Shown here piece by piece: positions 1-9,639 of a stretch of DNA of 64,000 nucleotides. The position numbers and the translations under genes are program-made. Source of the DNA: Tretioscincus oriximinensis (Eukaryota > Chordata > Lepidosauria > Squamata > Gymnophthalmidae); the NCBI GenBank assembly GCA_022410635.1, contig JAJVDF010000857.1:181551-245550 (forward strand). Reading direction: 5' to 3'. How positions within the stretch are numbered: position 1 is the stretch's first letter; every line of letters starts with the position of its first letter. The notes beneath the pieces are model-generated. The model saw nothing but the letters and a program-made list of their open reading frames with translations, was not told the origin of the DNA and ran no database searches.

Positions 1-68
1 TTTTCCTTCTCTTCCTTCTCCTCCTCCTTCTCCTCCTTTTCCTCCTTTTCCTTCTCCTCCTTCTCCTT
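1..68. repeat. Pyrimidine-rich simple repeat (TTCTCC/TCC)
   Basis: An almost uninterrupted run of C and T with TTCTCC and TCC periodicity, cut by the left edge of the window. Its true length is unknown. Stretches like this elsewhere in the window are tails of SINEs, but no SINE body is visible beside this one. Confidence 0.85.
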
Positions 69-706
69 TTGGTTTGGTGTCCTTTTAACCCTGTTGGAAA
101 CGGCTTTCTTTCTGATAAAAAAGGATATTTATTTGCCCTCCAACATACAACTGATAAAGATTTTATTCTAAGATTTTAGTTGCTTGTCAAAAATTCCAGA
201 AACTTGTACTTTTCTGTGTTTTTCCTGCTTCCTTATACTGCTATAGCGAGACATTAAAAAGAGGAGAAAAGAACTGATAGAGTCATTCAGAGCCCTTTTT
301 AATATTTCTTATTAAGGGAACAATTCCAGCTCATATATTTGGCCAGTGAAAACCAGGGAGCCCTGGATTCTGCATTCCTGCCGTCACAGATTGGCATAAC
401 GTGGTACAAAGAGCCTCGGATTTGACCCAAGACTGACCCTTCCTATTGGCAAACAGAAAAACAGTGGGCAAACGAGGCTGTTTTTGAAATTAAAGATTAT
501 GGAGCAGGTCAAACTATTTAACTCCAGACATGATTCAAATGCTGAGGAATGGATGAAGGGAACGACGTATAAGATTCTTCATTATTACGCAGAAAGACTT
601 TTGCATTTGATTTTCGTTTTTAATCATTTCAACATATCATTTCTTAGAAGCCAGGACAGTTTCTATGTTCCAGTCTGCACTGAGTCTTAATTTGGGCTAC
701 AACTCA
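69..706. other. AT-rich stretch without a recognisable gene or repeat
   Basis: No family is recognised. The only open frame (484-690, +) is short, of no recognisable family and has no coding signature, so it is taken as chance. This looks like unique intergenic or intronic sequence. Confidence 0.5.
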
Positions 707-1010
707 TAAGAACCTGAGAGGCGCCCTGCTGAATGGAGCCGGAGCCCACCTAGCCTTCTGCCTCACCCAGGGGGCCCCCAATGGCCCCTGGGCAGTCTGG
801 ACAGAAGAAGGCAAAATCTTCACCTGTTCTCCACGCCCTGCAAATGGCATTTCAGGAATCCTGCCTGTTGCTCTATCTTGGAGGCAGCATCAAGACATCC
901 ATCCTAGTCACTGTCTATACCTTTGGCTTCCATGAACTTGTCCAATCCTATCTTAAAGCTATCCAGGCTGATATCTACTACAACCTCTTTGGGAAGCAAC
1001 GGAGGTTTGC
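707..1010 (-). mobile_element. CR1 LINE 3' end, antisense
   Basis: Reads AACCTGAGAGGCGCCCTGCT, then the inverse of the usual CR1 tail phrases (a toggling 'gggccactgggtgag' region, 'ggagcaacaggcaggattcctgaa', and the inverse of the codons for a final alpha-helical piece of the reverse-transcriptase ORF). The same phrases occur in plus orientation at 21.5-22.2, 42.1-42.7 and 56.0-56.6 kb, which fixes the strand. It is a 5'-truncated copy, as is normal for CR1. Confidence 0.75.
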
Positions 1011-1529
1011 TACCACGTTATTAGGTACCAGCACATCAGAAGCAGCTGATCATCAGGATACGGTTATGTGTAGATTCTGACTCCCATCAAGAACTCACAC
1101 AGAGGCCATAAGCTTCGATCAAGAGGCAAGATCTAGGAGGCCCACGTGGGTATGGAACCTCCTGAGCACCCTTGTGTGCAAGTTTGTATTGACATAAAAT
1201 CAGAAGGCGTGTACAAGAAAAGTGATGTCAGAGAATGGGTGTTCTGAAGGTGTGGTTTGGGGTGGANCGGANGTGGATCCAGGTTGTGACACCTGTGTGA
1301 CGTCTCTCCCTCCTCCCCAGGGGTGCAGCCTGTGTCAGGAAACTCCAAATATGGTCATGGTTTGGGTGGTACAAGATTGGTCTCTGCAGCTTTCAGGACC
1401 TGTGACCGGTCGTTCACCTCCTGGAGAGGTGATAGCCAGAACCTCCTCAGGGCCATCAGGCAATTGATTAATGCCATTAAGTCAAAGCTTCTGAGATAAT
1501 GGATGCACCTAGAAATAAGGGAAGTAAAT

Positions 1530-1650
1530 TCTAAAGGCTGTTGACCCTGTGGGTGAAAAAATACTTTGTCCTCACTCTTCTGCCCATCAGTTTCATGAAG
1601 GCCCCCTGGTCTATTCACCTTATCCATCCTATGCTCAGATTTGGGGCTTA
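1530..1650 (-). mobile_element. CR1 fragment, antisense, degraded
   Basis: Contains the inverse of the conserved CR1 segment encoding 'GRKSE..KVFFHPEGQ' near the end of reverse transcriptase ('gggtgaaaaaatactttgtc', 'cttctgcccatcagtttcat'). Flanking sequence 1300-1530 is probably also degraded repeat but cannot be assigned. Confidence 0.6.
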
Positions 1651-2060
1651 GCCAAAGAGTCTGGTTTCCACCCTAAATAGTCCAGAGATTTATTTATCAG
1701 TCAGTTCTAGTGAAGGTTATTAATTCCTGTCTGGTTCCAGCCACGGTTTCAACAAATGTATTGATTTTCTGTTGTGAATCGTTGGACAAATATTAATTCC
1801 TGTTTCTTGCGTGAAATACAAATATGGGACATGAAGCAACATAACAGCCAGGTGCGTTTGAATGATCTTGTCTCGATGACTGAGCAGATGTCTTTGTCTG
1901 GAAAGGAAAGCGGAATTCTCAAGAATCTGCAACAATTGTAAAACATATTATGGAGTAAGGTGAATTGTATGATATGCATTTTATGTTGTATTATTCATAT
2001 TGTTTGATTTATTATTGTTTGATAAAGTGAAAGTCTGAATATTTTATTAGATTTCAAAGA

Positions 2061-2167
2061 AATTGCACCCAGAGATTTTCACCCTGAGGAATTGCACCCA
2101 GAGATTTTCACCCTGAGGAATTGCACCCAGAGATTTTCACCCTGAGGAATTGCACCCAGAGATTTTC
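2061..2167. repeat. 29-bp minisatellite, about 3.7 copies
   Basis: A unit starting AATTGCACCCAGAGATTTTC and ending ACCCTGAGG (29 bp) is repeated at 2061, 2090 and 2119, with a partial fourth copy at 2148-2167. The copies are identical, so the array is young or homogenised. Confidence 0.95.
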
Positions 2168-2209
2168 TGGGTCCAGGAAGTCTGTCAAGGGGGTCTTGTA
2201 GTGGTTTAG

Positions 2210-2600
2210 AGGCTGACAAGGAAGACAATGAGTGGGATGAGCTTTAGTAGACAAATCCACTTCTTCTTCAGATGCTGGGAAACAATGGACAAGTATAGAC
2301 TATATCTAGCAAACTCCCTGTTGTTTTTTCCTGCACTCAGTTTGCTACATATAGTCTGTTCCTGCTCGTTGTTTCTCAGCATTGTAGAAGGAGCCCTATC
2401 CATCTAAGCTCATGCTGCCTATCATATTTCTTGTTAGTCTGAGAAGCGATATGAAATCGCCTTGTTAGATTTTCTGTACCCAAGTAACACGTCATAGGGA
2501 ACTTTCCTATACAAGTCTACTTCTTTAGGTAGATAGGTAGGTAGGTAGGTAGATTTCACAATATGTTTTCCCAAAAAGCCAGAAAAAGATCCTTTGCCTT
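2210..2600. repeat. Unclassified dispersed repeat with a short (TAGG)n tract
   Basis: Phrases such as 'cttcttcagatgctggga' and 'cttgttagtctgagaa' recur near 4.3, 10.78, 30.8, 32.65, 39.0 and 43.35 kb, so this belongs to an abundant dispersed family. The family is not identified. A (GTAG)n tract lies at about 2528-2553. Confidence 0.45.
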
Positions 2601-2912
2601 GGAATGTGGATGGTCCTGTGCTGGTGCTTTCTGAAATGCAGCCATGGGTGCAAGAAACCTTCCTGTGTGTGCAGATCCTAAATGGGATTACAAGGACACT
2701 GTGAGGAGATGCTCGCACAAGGCAATGCAGAATCACACACTGAGCACGCTCAGTGTTTACTTCCTGGTTGGTTGTCTCACCTGTTCCATCAGGATTTTGG
2801 ACAAGTGAAATCCGCAGGTGGGATTTACTCATTGGGTGGCCATAGTCCCACAGCACTTGCTTGCGGATATGTATATGGGGCAATAGGTGAATGTCTCCAG
2901 CCCTGTCCACAT

Positions 2913-3040
2913 GGAGCCTTATTCTGAGCTATCTCGTGGGCTAGCAGCCTGCCGTCCACACGGAGGGGGCCTGCGATAGTTTGTGCCGGCATGCGGATGC
3001 TCAAGCGCTGGCCCAAGATGCAGCCCAGAATAGGTCTCAG
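2913..3040. repeat. Palindromic (foldback) repeat, copy
   Basis: Left arm GAGCCTTATTCTGAGCTATC and right arm CAGCCCAGAATAGGTCTC are imperfect reverse complements enclosing a second nested palindrome ('gcctgcg atag' / 'ggatgctcaagcgctgg'). The same arms recur across the window. No coding capacity. A non-autonomous foldback or MITE-like element is inferred; the family name is not known to me. Confidence 0.65.
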
Positions 3041-3170
3041 CATGGATAGAAGCAAAGCCAACAGTCTCCCCAAATATAACCACTAGATTTATATTATACT
3101 GTGGTGAACATACACATTCAACATATTCCCACTTAAAATTGACATCGAACAGTCACTCTGGCAGCAATAC

Positions 3171-3416
3171 ATTTAAAATGCTCAAATTTAAAAATGTAAA
3201 ACGCATGTAAACAATGTCCATGTGCCGAAGAAGCGGGGGAGCGAGTGCGCATGTCCGGGTAACTTGAATGCCCCTTGGCTGTGTGTCCTTCTACACGTGG
3301 GGTTACTGGCTGTGTGCCGCCGAAGAAGCCCAAGGGTGGAAAGGCGCCTGGCGTCCAGCACCCATCCCGGGGACCCACGTAGGGTTGGATGCTTTTAACA
3401 TTTGAGCATTTTAAAT
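3171..3416. mobile_element. 246-bp unit with perfect 17-bp terminal inverted repeats
   Basis: ATTTAAAATGCTCAAAT at 3171-3187 is the exact reverse complement of ATTTGAGCATTTTAAAT at 3400-3416, and similarity continues inward (TTAAAAATG versus CTTTTAAC). The interior is GC-rich and carries the direct repeat GCCGAAGAAGC at about 3225 and 3319. A MITE is plausible, but no clear target-site duplication is visible, and it could instead be a stand-alone hairpin. Confidence 0.5.
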
Positions 3417-4320
3417 CCCCCCAACTGCATTTTCGTGCCCTTTGTCGTCTCGCACATTCAGTTCCTATATATAAATCCCGTATAATCCGAATAGGCAGAT
3501 CATCTGATTAGATCTGAATAGGCGACTCTGCCTAGCCTTCCCCTGGCAGCCTCTGAATGCCACAAGCTGCCCTGACGGCATCTCCCCGTGGAACCTTCGG
3601 CCACTGCAGACCTTTCTACGGTCTCTGCTCTGGGACAGGTGTGAACCCCTCTGTGGTGGGACAAAACCTCCGCTCCATACTGGGGCAATCTTCAAACGAC
3701 ACAGTTCTAGTTGCCGTTTGAAATCTTGCCACCTAGTGGATGAGGCCGTGAACGACACAGGTTTGCAAAGCTCCTTCGTTCTTGGTGGATGGCCACGTTT
3801 TGCATCAAGATATAACCCAGAATAAGGCGCGCGCGGGGTGCTGGGGGTGGTGCAGGGCCGCCATGCTCTTCTTCCTTAATGATCCCAGCTGCATCTCTCT
3901 TCCCAGCACACGGATGGTGCCCCAAACCCTTTATGTGCTGTGCATAATGAATGTGCACGGCGTCTATACCAGTCAGTATTGCTGGTGGAGTAAATGGCAC
4001 CGGCCCTGACATGCTCCAAAAAGAGATCAGCTTTGTGTTCTGCTTCTGAGAAATCCTTGGCTGAAAGCAAACCTCACGCCAAGCCAGGCGCCCATTGCAG
4101 CCAATCTTTGCAAAATGTAACTTGGATTTGTTTGACCCCTTATGGTGCCTTTTCAGCATTCAGGAGAGCTCAGCATCTCATCCGAAGTGGTTAATTTCAA
4201 AGAAATATTTATGTTAGTCTAGGACGGGTCCATAATATCTAGCAAGGGCTCTGGGAGCAAGTTAGAGACTAAAAAGAAAAAGGGAGGCAGCAGGATCTTC
4301 TGAAGACAAGTCTACGTCTT

Positions 4321-4363
<43 letters not shown>

Positions 4364-4409
4364 ATACATACATACATACATACATACATACATACATACA
4401 TACATACAT
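4321..4409. repeat. Compound microsatellite (CAGG)n-(CATA)n
   Basis: About ten CAGG units (4321-4362) are followed by about eleven CATA units (4364-4409). It follows the phrase 'cttctgaagacaagtctac', which belongs to the unclassified dispersed repeat also seen at 2.2 and 39.0 kb. Confidence 0.95.
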
Positions 4410-4442
4410 CAATAGATCCATAGATAGGGTCCTGTCCTCACT

Positions 4443-4567
4443 AAGCCATATTCTGGGCTATACCTCAGTAAAGGAGCCTGCCATCCACAAATGGGGCCTG
4501 CTATAACCTACACTGGCATATGGATGGCCAAGCTCTGTCCCGAGATATAAGCCAGGATAAGGCTCAG
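4443..4567. repeat. Palindromic (foldback) repeat, well preserved copy
   Basis: Left arm AAGCCATATTCTGGGCTATA matches the reverse complement of the right arm TATAAGCCAGGATAAGGCTC. The inner arms 'gcctgccatccacaaatggg' and 'actggcatatggatggcc' pair with the inner arms of other copies. No ORF. Confidence 0.7.
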
Positions 4568-4689
4568 GGGGGGACGGAGCCATTGATAGATACACGATGG
4601 ATATAGATAGACCATATAGAACAATGAGAATTCTTGGAAAATGTATATGTGACCTCCATGGTCATGTGGGGCAACCCCCTGCTCACACT

Positions 4690-4925
4690 GGAGAGGCAGT
4701 TTGGTGTAGTGGTTGGAGCACTGATCTCTTACCTGGTAGCCTCCCGATTCGAGTCTGCACGTCTCCATGAAGGCAGCTGAGTGACCTTGGGCCACAGTTC
4801 TTCAGAGCTCTCTTCACCCCACCTACTTCACAAGGGGTCAAGGGGGATAAAAGGCTATATGAGCTGCTTTGCTTCCCTTGAGAAAAGCAGAGCATAGAAA
4901 CCAACCAACCCCTCCTGACAGGAAG
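4690..4925 (+). mobile_element. CORE/MIR-like tRNA-derived SINE
   Basis: The head carries tRNA-like internal promoter sequences: an A-box-like GGTGTAGTGGTTGGAGC and a degenerate B box at 'cgattcgagtctg'. A CORE region follows ('gctgagtgaccttgggcc', the block shared with mammalian MIR), then 'ccccacctacttcacaagg'. Intact members here end in an L2-like tail; this copy loses it. The pattern matches copies at 22.56, 59.83 and 60.99 kb. Confidence 0.75.
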
Positions 4926-5053
4926 GTGATAAACCAGGTTGCCCCAGGAGGTGGTGAGTTCACCTTTGCTGGAAGCCTTCAAGAGGGGCTGGGCAGGGGC
5001 TTGGTCCCCATGACCCTGGAGATACCTTCCAACCCCATGATGCTATAATTCCA
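4926..5053 (+). mobile_element. CR1 3' terminal fragment (chicken-CR1-like lineage)
   Basis: Encodes and continues the standard CR1 end: 'ttgccccaggaggtggtgag', 'ttcacctttgctggaagcct', 'ccttccaaccccatgatgct'. Same lineage as 8.64-9.18, 30.86-31.71 and 54.14-54.38 kb, and distinct from the more abundant 'gctcttcttatgttc' lineage. Confidence 0.8.
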
Positions 5054-5509
5054 GCCGCTGCTAATAGAAACAGAAAGGCGTCCTCTTCAGGGAGGTGAGG
5101 CATGGCTGGAGTTCAAAACAGCCAAAGAACATTAGGGCCAAGGCCACCATGGGGGGAGAGGCCCCTTGGGTGGGTGGAATCAACAGCAGGCCCTCGGCCC
5201 CAAGTCGAGGGGTTAAGCGCAGCTTAATCAGCCTCAAGGAACATCTCTGTACACCGATCACAGATCCAGCCACGTGTAAAACAAAATGTGTGATAAGTGT
5301 TCCTGCACAGTAAACCCAGAAACATATAAGCCTGCAGAGAAGAAAAATGCGGGGTTAATGGGAGGTTTGCACAGTGAAGAATAATGCACTGTAAATAATC
5401 NTTGTGCTTGAGGTAATGCGATGTTTTAAGGCAAAGCTGGTCAGTGCTGGTTGCATACTTGGCACATAGCTAATAGGCTGCTAGAATTTTTCTCTTGAAA
5501 TATCTTATC

Positions 5510-5900
5510 CCTACAGACGGAATGTCACTTGTCAACAATAGCAAACGGCCACCTTCTCTCCTTTGGGTAGGATTTCTGTTTCCGGTTTCATGGTTCTTAA
5601 CTGCACTCCTGCCTGCTTTTCTATGCTCTTTTTCATGGTGCCAAGGGCTCCTTAGGCAAGCCTGGGTGCCCAGCAGCTACAGAAAGCAGCGCCAGCAGCC
5701 CCCAAAGGTGAGAAAAGGGCAAGAGAGCTGCTGCTGGGCTCTGGGTGGGGCCTGCTGGGAAGTGTCGCCTGAACAGGAAGCCGCCTCTCCTGCCCAGCCA
5801 ACGTGGGGCCCTGCCTTGCACGCCACGGCTCCCGCCCTGCGCCACAGCTAGCCTGGGTGGGAGGAAGCTCTGTAGCCAGCCTGTGCCTAGACCCACCCAC
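5510..5900 (+). repeat. Unclassified dispersed repeat with ZNF143-like motif
   Basis: Related sequence occurs at 36170-36610 and 39990-40355: 'ctgcctgcttttctatgctc', a 'gcccagcagct' block, 'cctgctgggaagtgtcgcct' and 'ccgccctgcgccacagctag'. In the 36-kb copy the corresponding motif reads GCATGCTGGGAAGTGTAGTC, a good match to the ZNF143/THAP11 site. No coding frame is convincing. Probably a non-autonomous transposon; class unknown. Confidence 0.55.
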
Positions 5901-6314
5901 GGGAACACAGGTTCTGTCAACATTAAAAAAAACCCTCAAGGGAGCTTGTGAAACAGCCACGAAAGCAAATGGAAACAGCAAGGAAAACATTCCAAAAATG
6001 GGGACAAGGAATGACAAGTCCTGGGGAGATCCGGGGCCCCTTGCAAGGGTGGAGGCGATGTTGCAAGTTCTCCCAGGGACCTTTGCTACTTGAGCATGAC
6101 AGTTTCCCTTTTGCCCCGCCAGAAGGGGGCGCTCTAGGCTGTGCGACACGCTGTACCCGCACAGGGGCCAGGCAGACACTTAGCCCTTGGGGCCCGTCGG
6201 AGGGAAGCAGCGGGATGTGAAAAGGAACAGGATCTACTCCACGAAAGCACCAAAAGGCTGCTAAGAGGCATTTCTTTATGTGGGTTTTGGCTAACAAGGA
6301 GGCAAGAAAAAGAG

Positions 6315-6440
6315 TCTTTTTTGTATCCTGCTTTTCTCAACCTGAAGGGAATCAAAGCAGTTTACATAACCTGCTCTTCTCTTCACAGGAGACACCTTCT
6401 GAAGTAGGTGGGGCTTAGAGGACTCTGCAGAACTATCTCT
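6315..6440 (-). mobile_element. SINE tail fragment, antisense
   Basis: 'gtatcctgcttttctcaacc' and 'aatcaaagcagtttacataa' are the inverse of the tail of the second SINE family ('aagcggcttac' / 'gagaaaagcggggtata'). They are followed by the inverse of 'cccacctacttcagaaggtg', which is shared with the CORE-SINEs. Confidence 0.5.
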
Positions 6441-6662
6441 AGCCCAAGAATCCTGCAGGAGTGCAGAACTGAAGAGGAGACTTCCAGAGTCACTCTGAGC
6501 ACTACAACAGACTGGCTCTTCCCCTCCACCACTAGAAGCTAAGAACAAAAGAGGAGCCCTGCTATGCAAGGGCTGGGCGAGCTCCCTTAGAGCATTCAGA
6601 CACTCAGGCAGACCTTCCCTAGAGGTCCCGTCCGGCCCTGAGGGTCCTCAATTATATAGGAA

Positions 6663-6696
6663 GAAGATGAAGATGAAGGAGGAGGAGGAGGAAGAG

Positions 6697-6728
<32 letters not shown>

Positions 6729-6746
6729 GGAGGAGGAAGAGGAGAA
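6663..6746 (-). repeat. Polypurine (GAA/GGA)n tract, probable SINE tail
   Basis: The tract is followed directly by 'gagaactgggtttttgtatc', the inverse of 'gggtataagaacccagttct' that precedes the (TTC)n tail of the SINE at 62128-62440. So this is the expanded tail of an antisense SINE whose body is missing, because CR1 sequence begins about 40 bp later. The acidic reading frame through it (6667 onward) is an artefact of the repeat. Confidence 0.65.
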
Positions 6747-6789
6747 CTGGGTTTTTGTATCCATGTTGGGGATAATTAGGAAAGGAATC

Positions 6790-7305
6790 GAAAACAAGTC
6801 AGCAAATGTTGTTTTGCCTCTTTATAAATCTGTGGTGAGGCCCCATTTGGAATCCTGTACAAAATTATGCATGGACAGGGTGAATAGAGAAAAAATGTTT
6901 TCTCTCACACACAACACTAGGACCAGAGGGCCCTCCTTGAAACTGTTGGGTAGAAAAGTGAGAACAGACAAAGGAAAGTATTTTTTCACCCAGAGGGTCA
7001 TTGGCCTGTGGAATTTACTTCCTGAAGAGGTAGTGGTAGCTAACAGCTTGGATAGCTTCAAGACAGGACTAGACAGGTTTATGGACACCAAGGGTAGTAG
7101 AATGGATGTCTGGATGTTGCCTCCGGGCTGGACCAACAGGTAGTGCTCCTGAAATACCATTTGCAGGGAGTCATGATCAGGTGCTTATTTTGCTTTCCTC
7201 TGTTCGGACTGCCCAGGTGCATCTGGTGGGCCTCTGGGTGACACAGAAGGNTGGTCTGGGTGGGCTCTGGCCTGACCCAGTATGGCTCTTCTGATGTTCT
7301 TATGT
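6790..7305 (+). pseudogene. CR1 reverse transcriptase C-terminus and 3' tail, internally deleted
   Basis: Starts inside the conserved C-terminal part of CR1 reverse transcriptase ('[14 protein letters not shown]'), then jumps at about 6862 to 'MDRVNREKMFSL', 'KYFFTQRVIGLWNLLPEEV' and 'TGLDRFMDTKG'. It ends in the CR1 3' tail with 'ggctcttctgatgttcttat'. About 175 bp is missing relative to the copy at 40364-40988, and the junction is in frame. It is 5'-truncated and lacks the RT catalytic core, so it cannot move itself. Confidence 0.85.
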
Positions 7306-7490
7306 TTTCTCACCCGAAGGGACTCAAAGTGGCTTACAAGCTCTCTTTCACCCGGAGGCTTCCAGTCTGCCTTCCTCATCACATTGAGATGATGGTTCCC
7401 ATTTGTATAGTTGCAATTTCTTGCTTTTGAATAGCAGGGTTGGCTAGAGCTGGTGCCAGTAGAGGCCGCTCTTCTCTCTCCACGGCCGAC
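7306..7490 (-). mobile_element. SINE (family with CR1-independent 'aagcggcttac' tail), antisense
   Basis: 'tctcacccgaagggactcaa', 'agtggcttacaagctctctt' and 'ttgcaatttcttgcttttga' match, in inverse, the SINE at 62128-62440 and lie in the same orientation as 13705-13975. The tRNA-like head is lost. Confidence 0.65.
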
Positions 7491-7492
7491 CC

Positions 7493-7731
7493 TGTGATGT
7501 TTGCTGCTTTAAGTGTTAGTATTTGTCAGAGACGCCTGAATTGTGTTAATTAACCGGTGCTCCTTAGTAATGGGTATTGTGTGCCTTAAGGCTGGCTCGT
7601 TCTCTGGGGCTCAGAAGCGCTTGGGCAGCAGGACTCTTGTCTCCCCCTCAGTTGCTGAATAAACCTTTGTATTTTGGACGTATGAAGATCTCTGGACGTC
7701 GCTATTCCCGACCTACCTAGAGGACATTACA
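7493..7731 (+). mobile_element. Possible solo LTR of about 239 bp
   Basis: Begins TGTGATG and ends CATTACA, inverted termini with one mismatch, in the TG...CA format of LTRs. An AATAAA signal lies at about 7660, leaving an R-U5-like remainder. The 3' part, from about 7685, is repeated at 40998-41035. No primer-binding site is clear after the end and no flanking duplication was found, so this is a candidate only. Confidence 0.4.
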
Positions 7732-8169
7732 GGCACAAAGCTTTGAACCCTGGCCTCTTCACCGGATGATCCTTACAAAAGGGAGAAATATGGCCGTGGG
7801 TTGGTTTATGAGAATCCCTCTGCCTCCACGTTGCAACTCTTGCCGTGTAGCTGGCAGCATTTGTTCCACTTGATCAAACTTGAATTTTCCCATTATTAAA
7901 TGACAGTTGCTAAGGAAACCATGTTGTTCTGAGGGTTGGCAGAGAGGCCCATTCCATATGTCTGTAGAAATGGCTGCTGCTTCTAAGGAAAGATGGTGGG
8001 AGGAGCAGCACCTTAGGAATAGCAAGAAATAGTATGGGAAGGAAAATGGCTTTGGACGAGTCCATGATTGCTCTGAGCGTGAAGCACGGAATTCCGTTTT
8101 GGCTGCCTCATTTCAAAAATAATGTAGCAGAGGTAGAAGGGGGTCATGAAAAAGGAAGCCACTATAGGC

Positions 8170-8405
8170 GCATTCATAAGAACATAAGAAGAGCCACACT
8201 GGATAAGGCCACAGCCCATCAAGTCCAGCATTCTGTGTCACACAGAGGCCCACCAGATGCACCTGGGCAGTCCGAACAGAGGAAAGCAAAATATGCTCCT
8301 GTTCATGACTCCCTGCAGATGGCATTTCAGGAGTCCTGCCTGTNGCTCCATCCNGGAGTCAACCTCCAGACATCCATCCTAGTATCCATTTATACCCTTA
8401 GCATT
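8170..8405 (-). mobile_element. CR1 3' end, antisense, with octamer tail
   Basis: Opens with 'cataagaacataagaagagc', the inverse of the (TTCTTATG)n tail typical of the main CR1 lineage here. It continues through the inverse of 'ggcctgatccag', 'gggcctctgtgtga' and 'catgactccctgcagatggc'. Truncated before any RT coding. Confidence 0.85.
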
Positions 8406-8639
8406 CGTACATAGTGATCTCTTTATATCTGTATATGTAAGGATCTCGATCGTACTTCTGGCCCTGGACATTCAGGAGCCCCACGTCCAAAATGGCTGCA
8501 ACAAGGGCACCTCTGAAAAGAGTAGGCTGCTGGTCGTCCTGCTGCTTAGGAGCCGGAGCCTCCGGGGCCAGAAGGATCTCCAGGATCTCTCTCATCAGCC
8601 CAGCTGGCTCCACGCTGCCGATGGCCATCAGCTCACTGC

Positions 8640-9175
8640 CTTCCCAGGTGCCAAACCATTGCTCAGACCACAGGGAGAATATGGGGTTCCGTTTGGGGCA
8701 CCTCCCTTTGCGAGGGACACTGATGGATAAAATGGAGCAGATTCAAAAGAGGTTTACAAAGACTGTGAGTGCTCTGGAAACCATGACGTCCTAGGAGGAA
8801 GGGTGAAAGGATCCAGGGGTGCTTCATCTGCCAAAGAGAAGGCAGAGGGGAAACCTGAGGGCTGCCTACAAATACCTGGAGGGCTTTTCACAGGGCAGAG
8901 GGATCAGCCTTGTTCTCAGTGGCACAGGGGAGGAATAGAAACAATGGGACGAATCTGCAAGGAAGTACATATAGGGTTCTGCCAGTCAGGGTGATCAACC
9001 AGTGGAACAGGCGGCCACCGAGTTCTCCTTCGCTGGAAGCCTCCGAGCAGAGGCTGGCCAGCCATTATCTGCCTGGGATGGTTTTGTGACTACTGCAATG
9101 GGCAGGGCATTGGGCCCCATGACCCTGCAGGCCCCTTCCAACCCTTTGGTCCTTTGGTTCTACCTGCTGCTAACA
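8640..9175 (+). mobile_element. CR1 C-terminus and 3' end (chicken-like lineage)
   Basis: Follows the standard CR1 order: 'gataaaatggagcagattca', 'gggtgaaaggatccaggggt', 'gagggctgcctacaaatacc', 'ggtgatcaaccagtggaaca', and finally 'tgaccctgcaggccccttcc'. Frameshifts and stops break the ORF, so it is a dead fragment. Confidence 0.8.
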
Positions 9176-9533
9176 AAAACAGCCTTGGGCTGCATCCACA
9201 CACAGGGCTGATGCCTGAGTCGGAGGTCCCCCGCCTGCTTCTGCAGCCACAGCCATTACACACCTGCCGTCCTGCGGCTTAAATGAGAGGCGACGTTTTC
9301 AGCTCCCTCAGTGCAGATTGCCGACAACCCACTTCGCTGTCAAATGTGTCCGGGGGGCAGAGGGAAGGCTGCTCTTGGCCTCTCGGGGGACGGAGCTCCC
9401 TCCCTCCAGCCCACCCATGGGGCCACTGCTGGCCCCCTGCTGCACCCGTCAGCCCGCTTTTGATCCCTTCGTGTGGATGCGGCCTTCTCTTAAGGGAAGC
9501 ACGGCTTGAGTTCTAAGCATGCAAAGAAGACTG

Positions 9534-9639
9534 GGCCTGTTTCTGGGCTAAATCCCAGCATGGGAGCCTGCCATATGCATGCAGGCTATGGCAGGCCCGC
9601 TGATGACCAGGCCCTGTCCCAAAGTACAGCCCAGGCGGA
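9534..9639. repeat. Palindromic (foldback) repeat, copy in block A
   Basis: 'gggcctgtttctgggctaaa' pairs imperfectly with 'tacagcccaggcgg', with the inner palindrome around 'gcatgcaggctatggcaggc'. The copy in block B (41448-41556) matches closely and resolves the ambiguous bases. Confidence 0.6.

Noticed and set aside
2061..2167. CRISPR-like array
   Set aside because: The 29-bp units are directly adjacent without spacers, and the genome is vertebrate.
5652..6297. Overlapping ORFs of 96-175 codons on both strands
   Set aside because: They lie in a GC-rich dispersed repeat that recurs at 36 and 40 kb, with no conserved frame between copies.
6667..7143. A 158-codon ORF with an acidic N-terminus
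   Set aside because: The Glu run is the polypurine SINE tail, fused by chance to the frame of the CR1 RT C-terminus.
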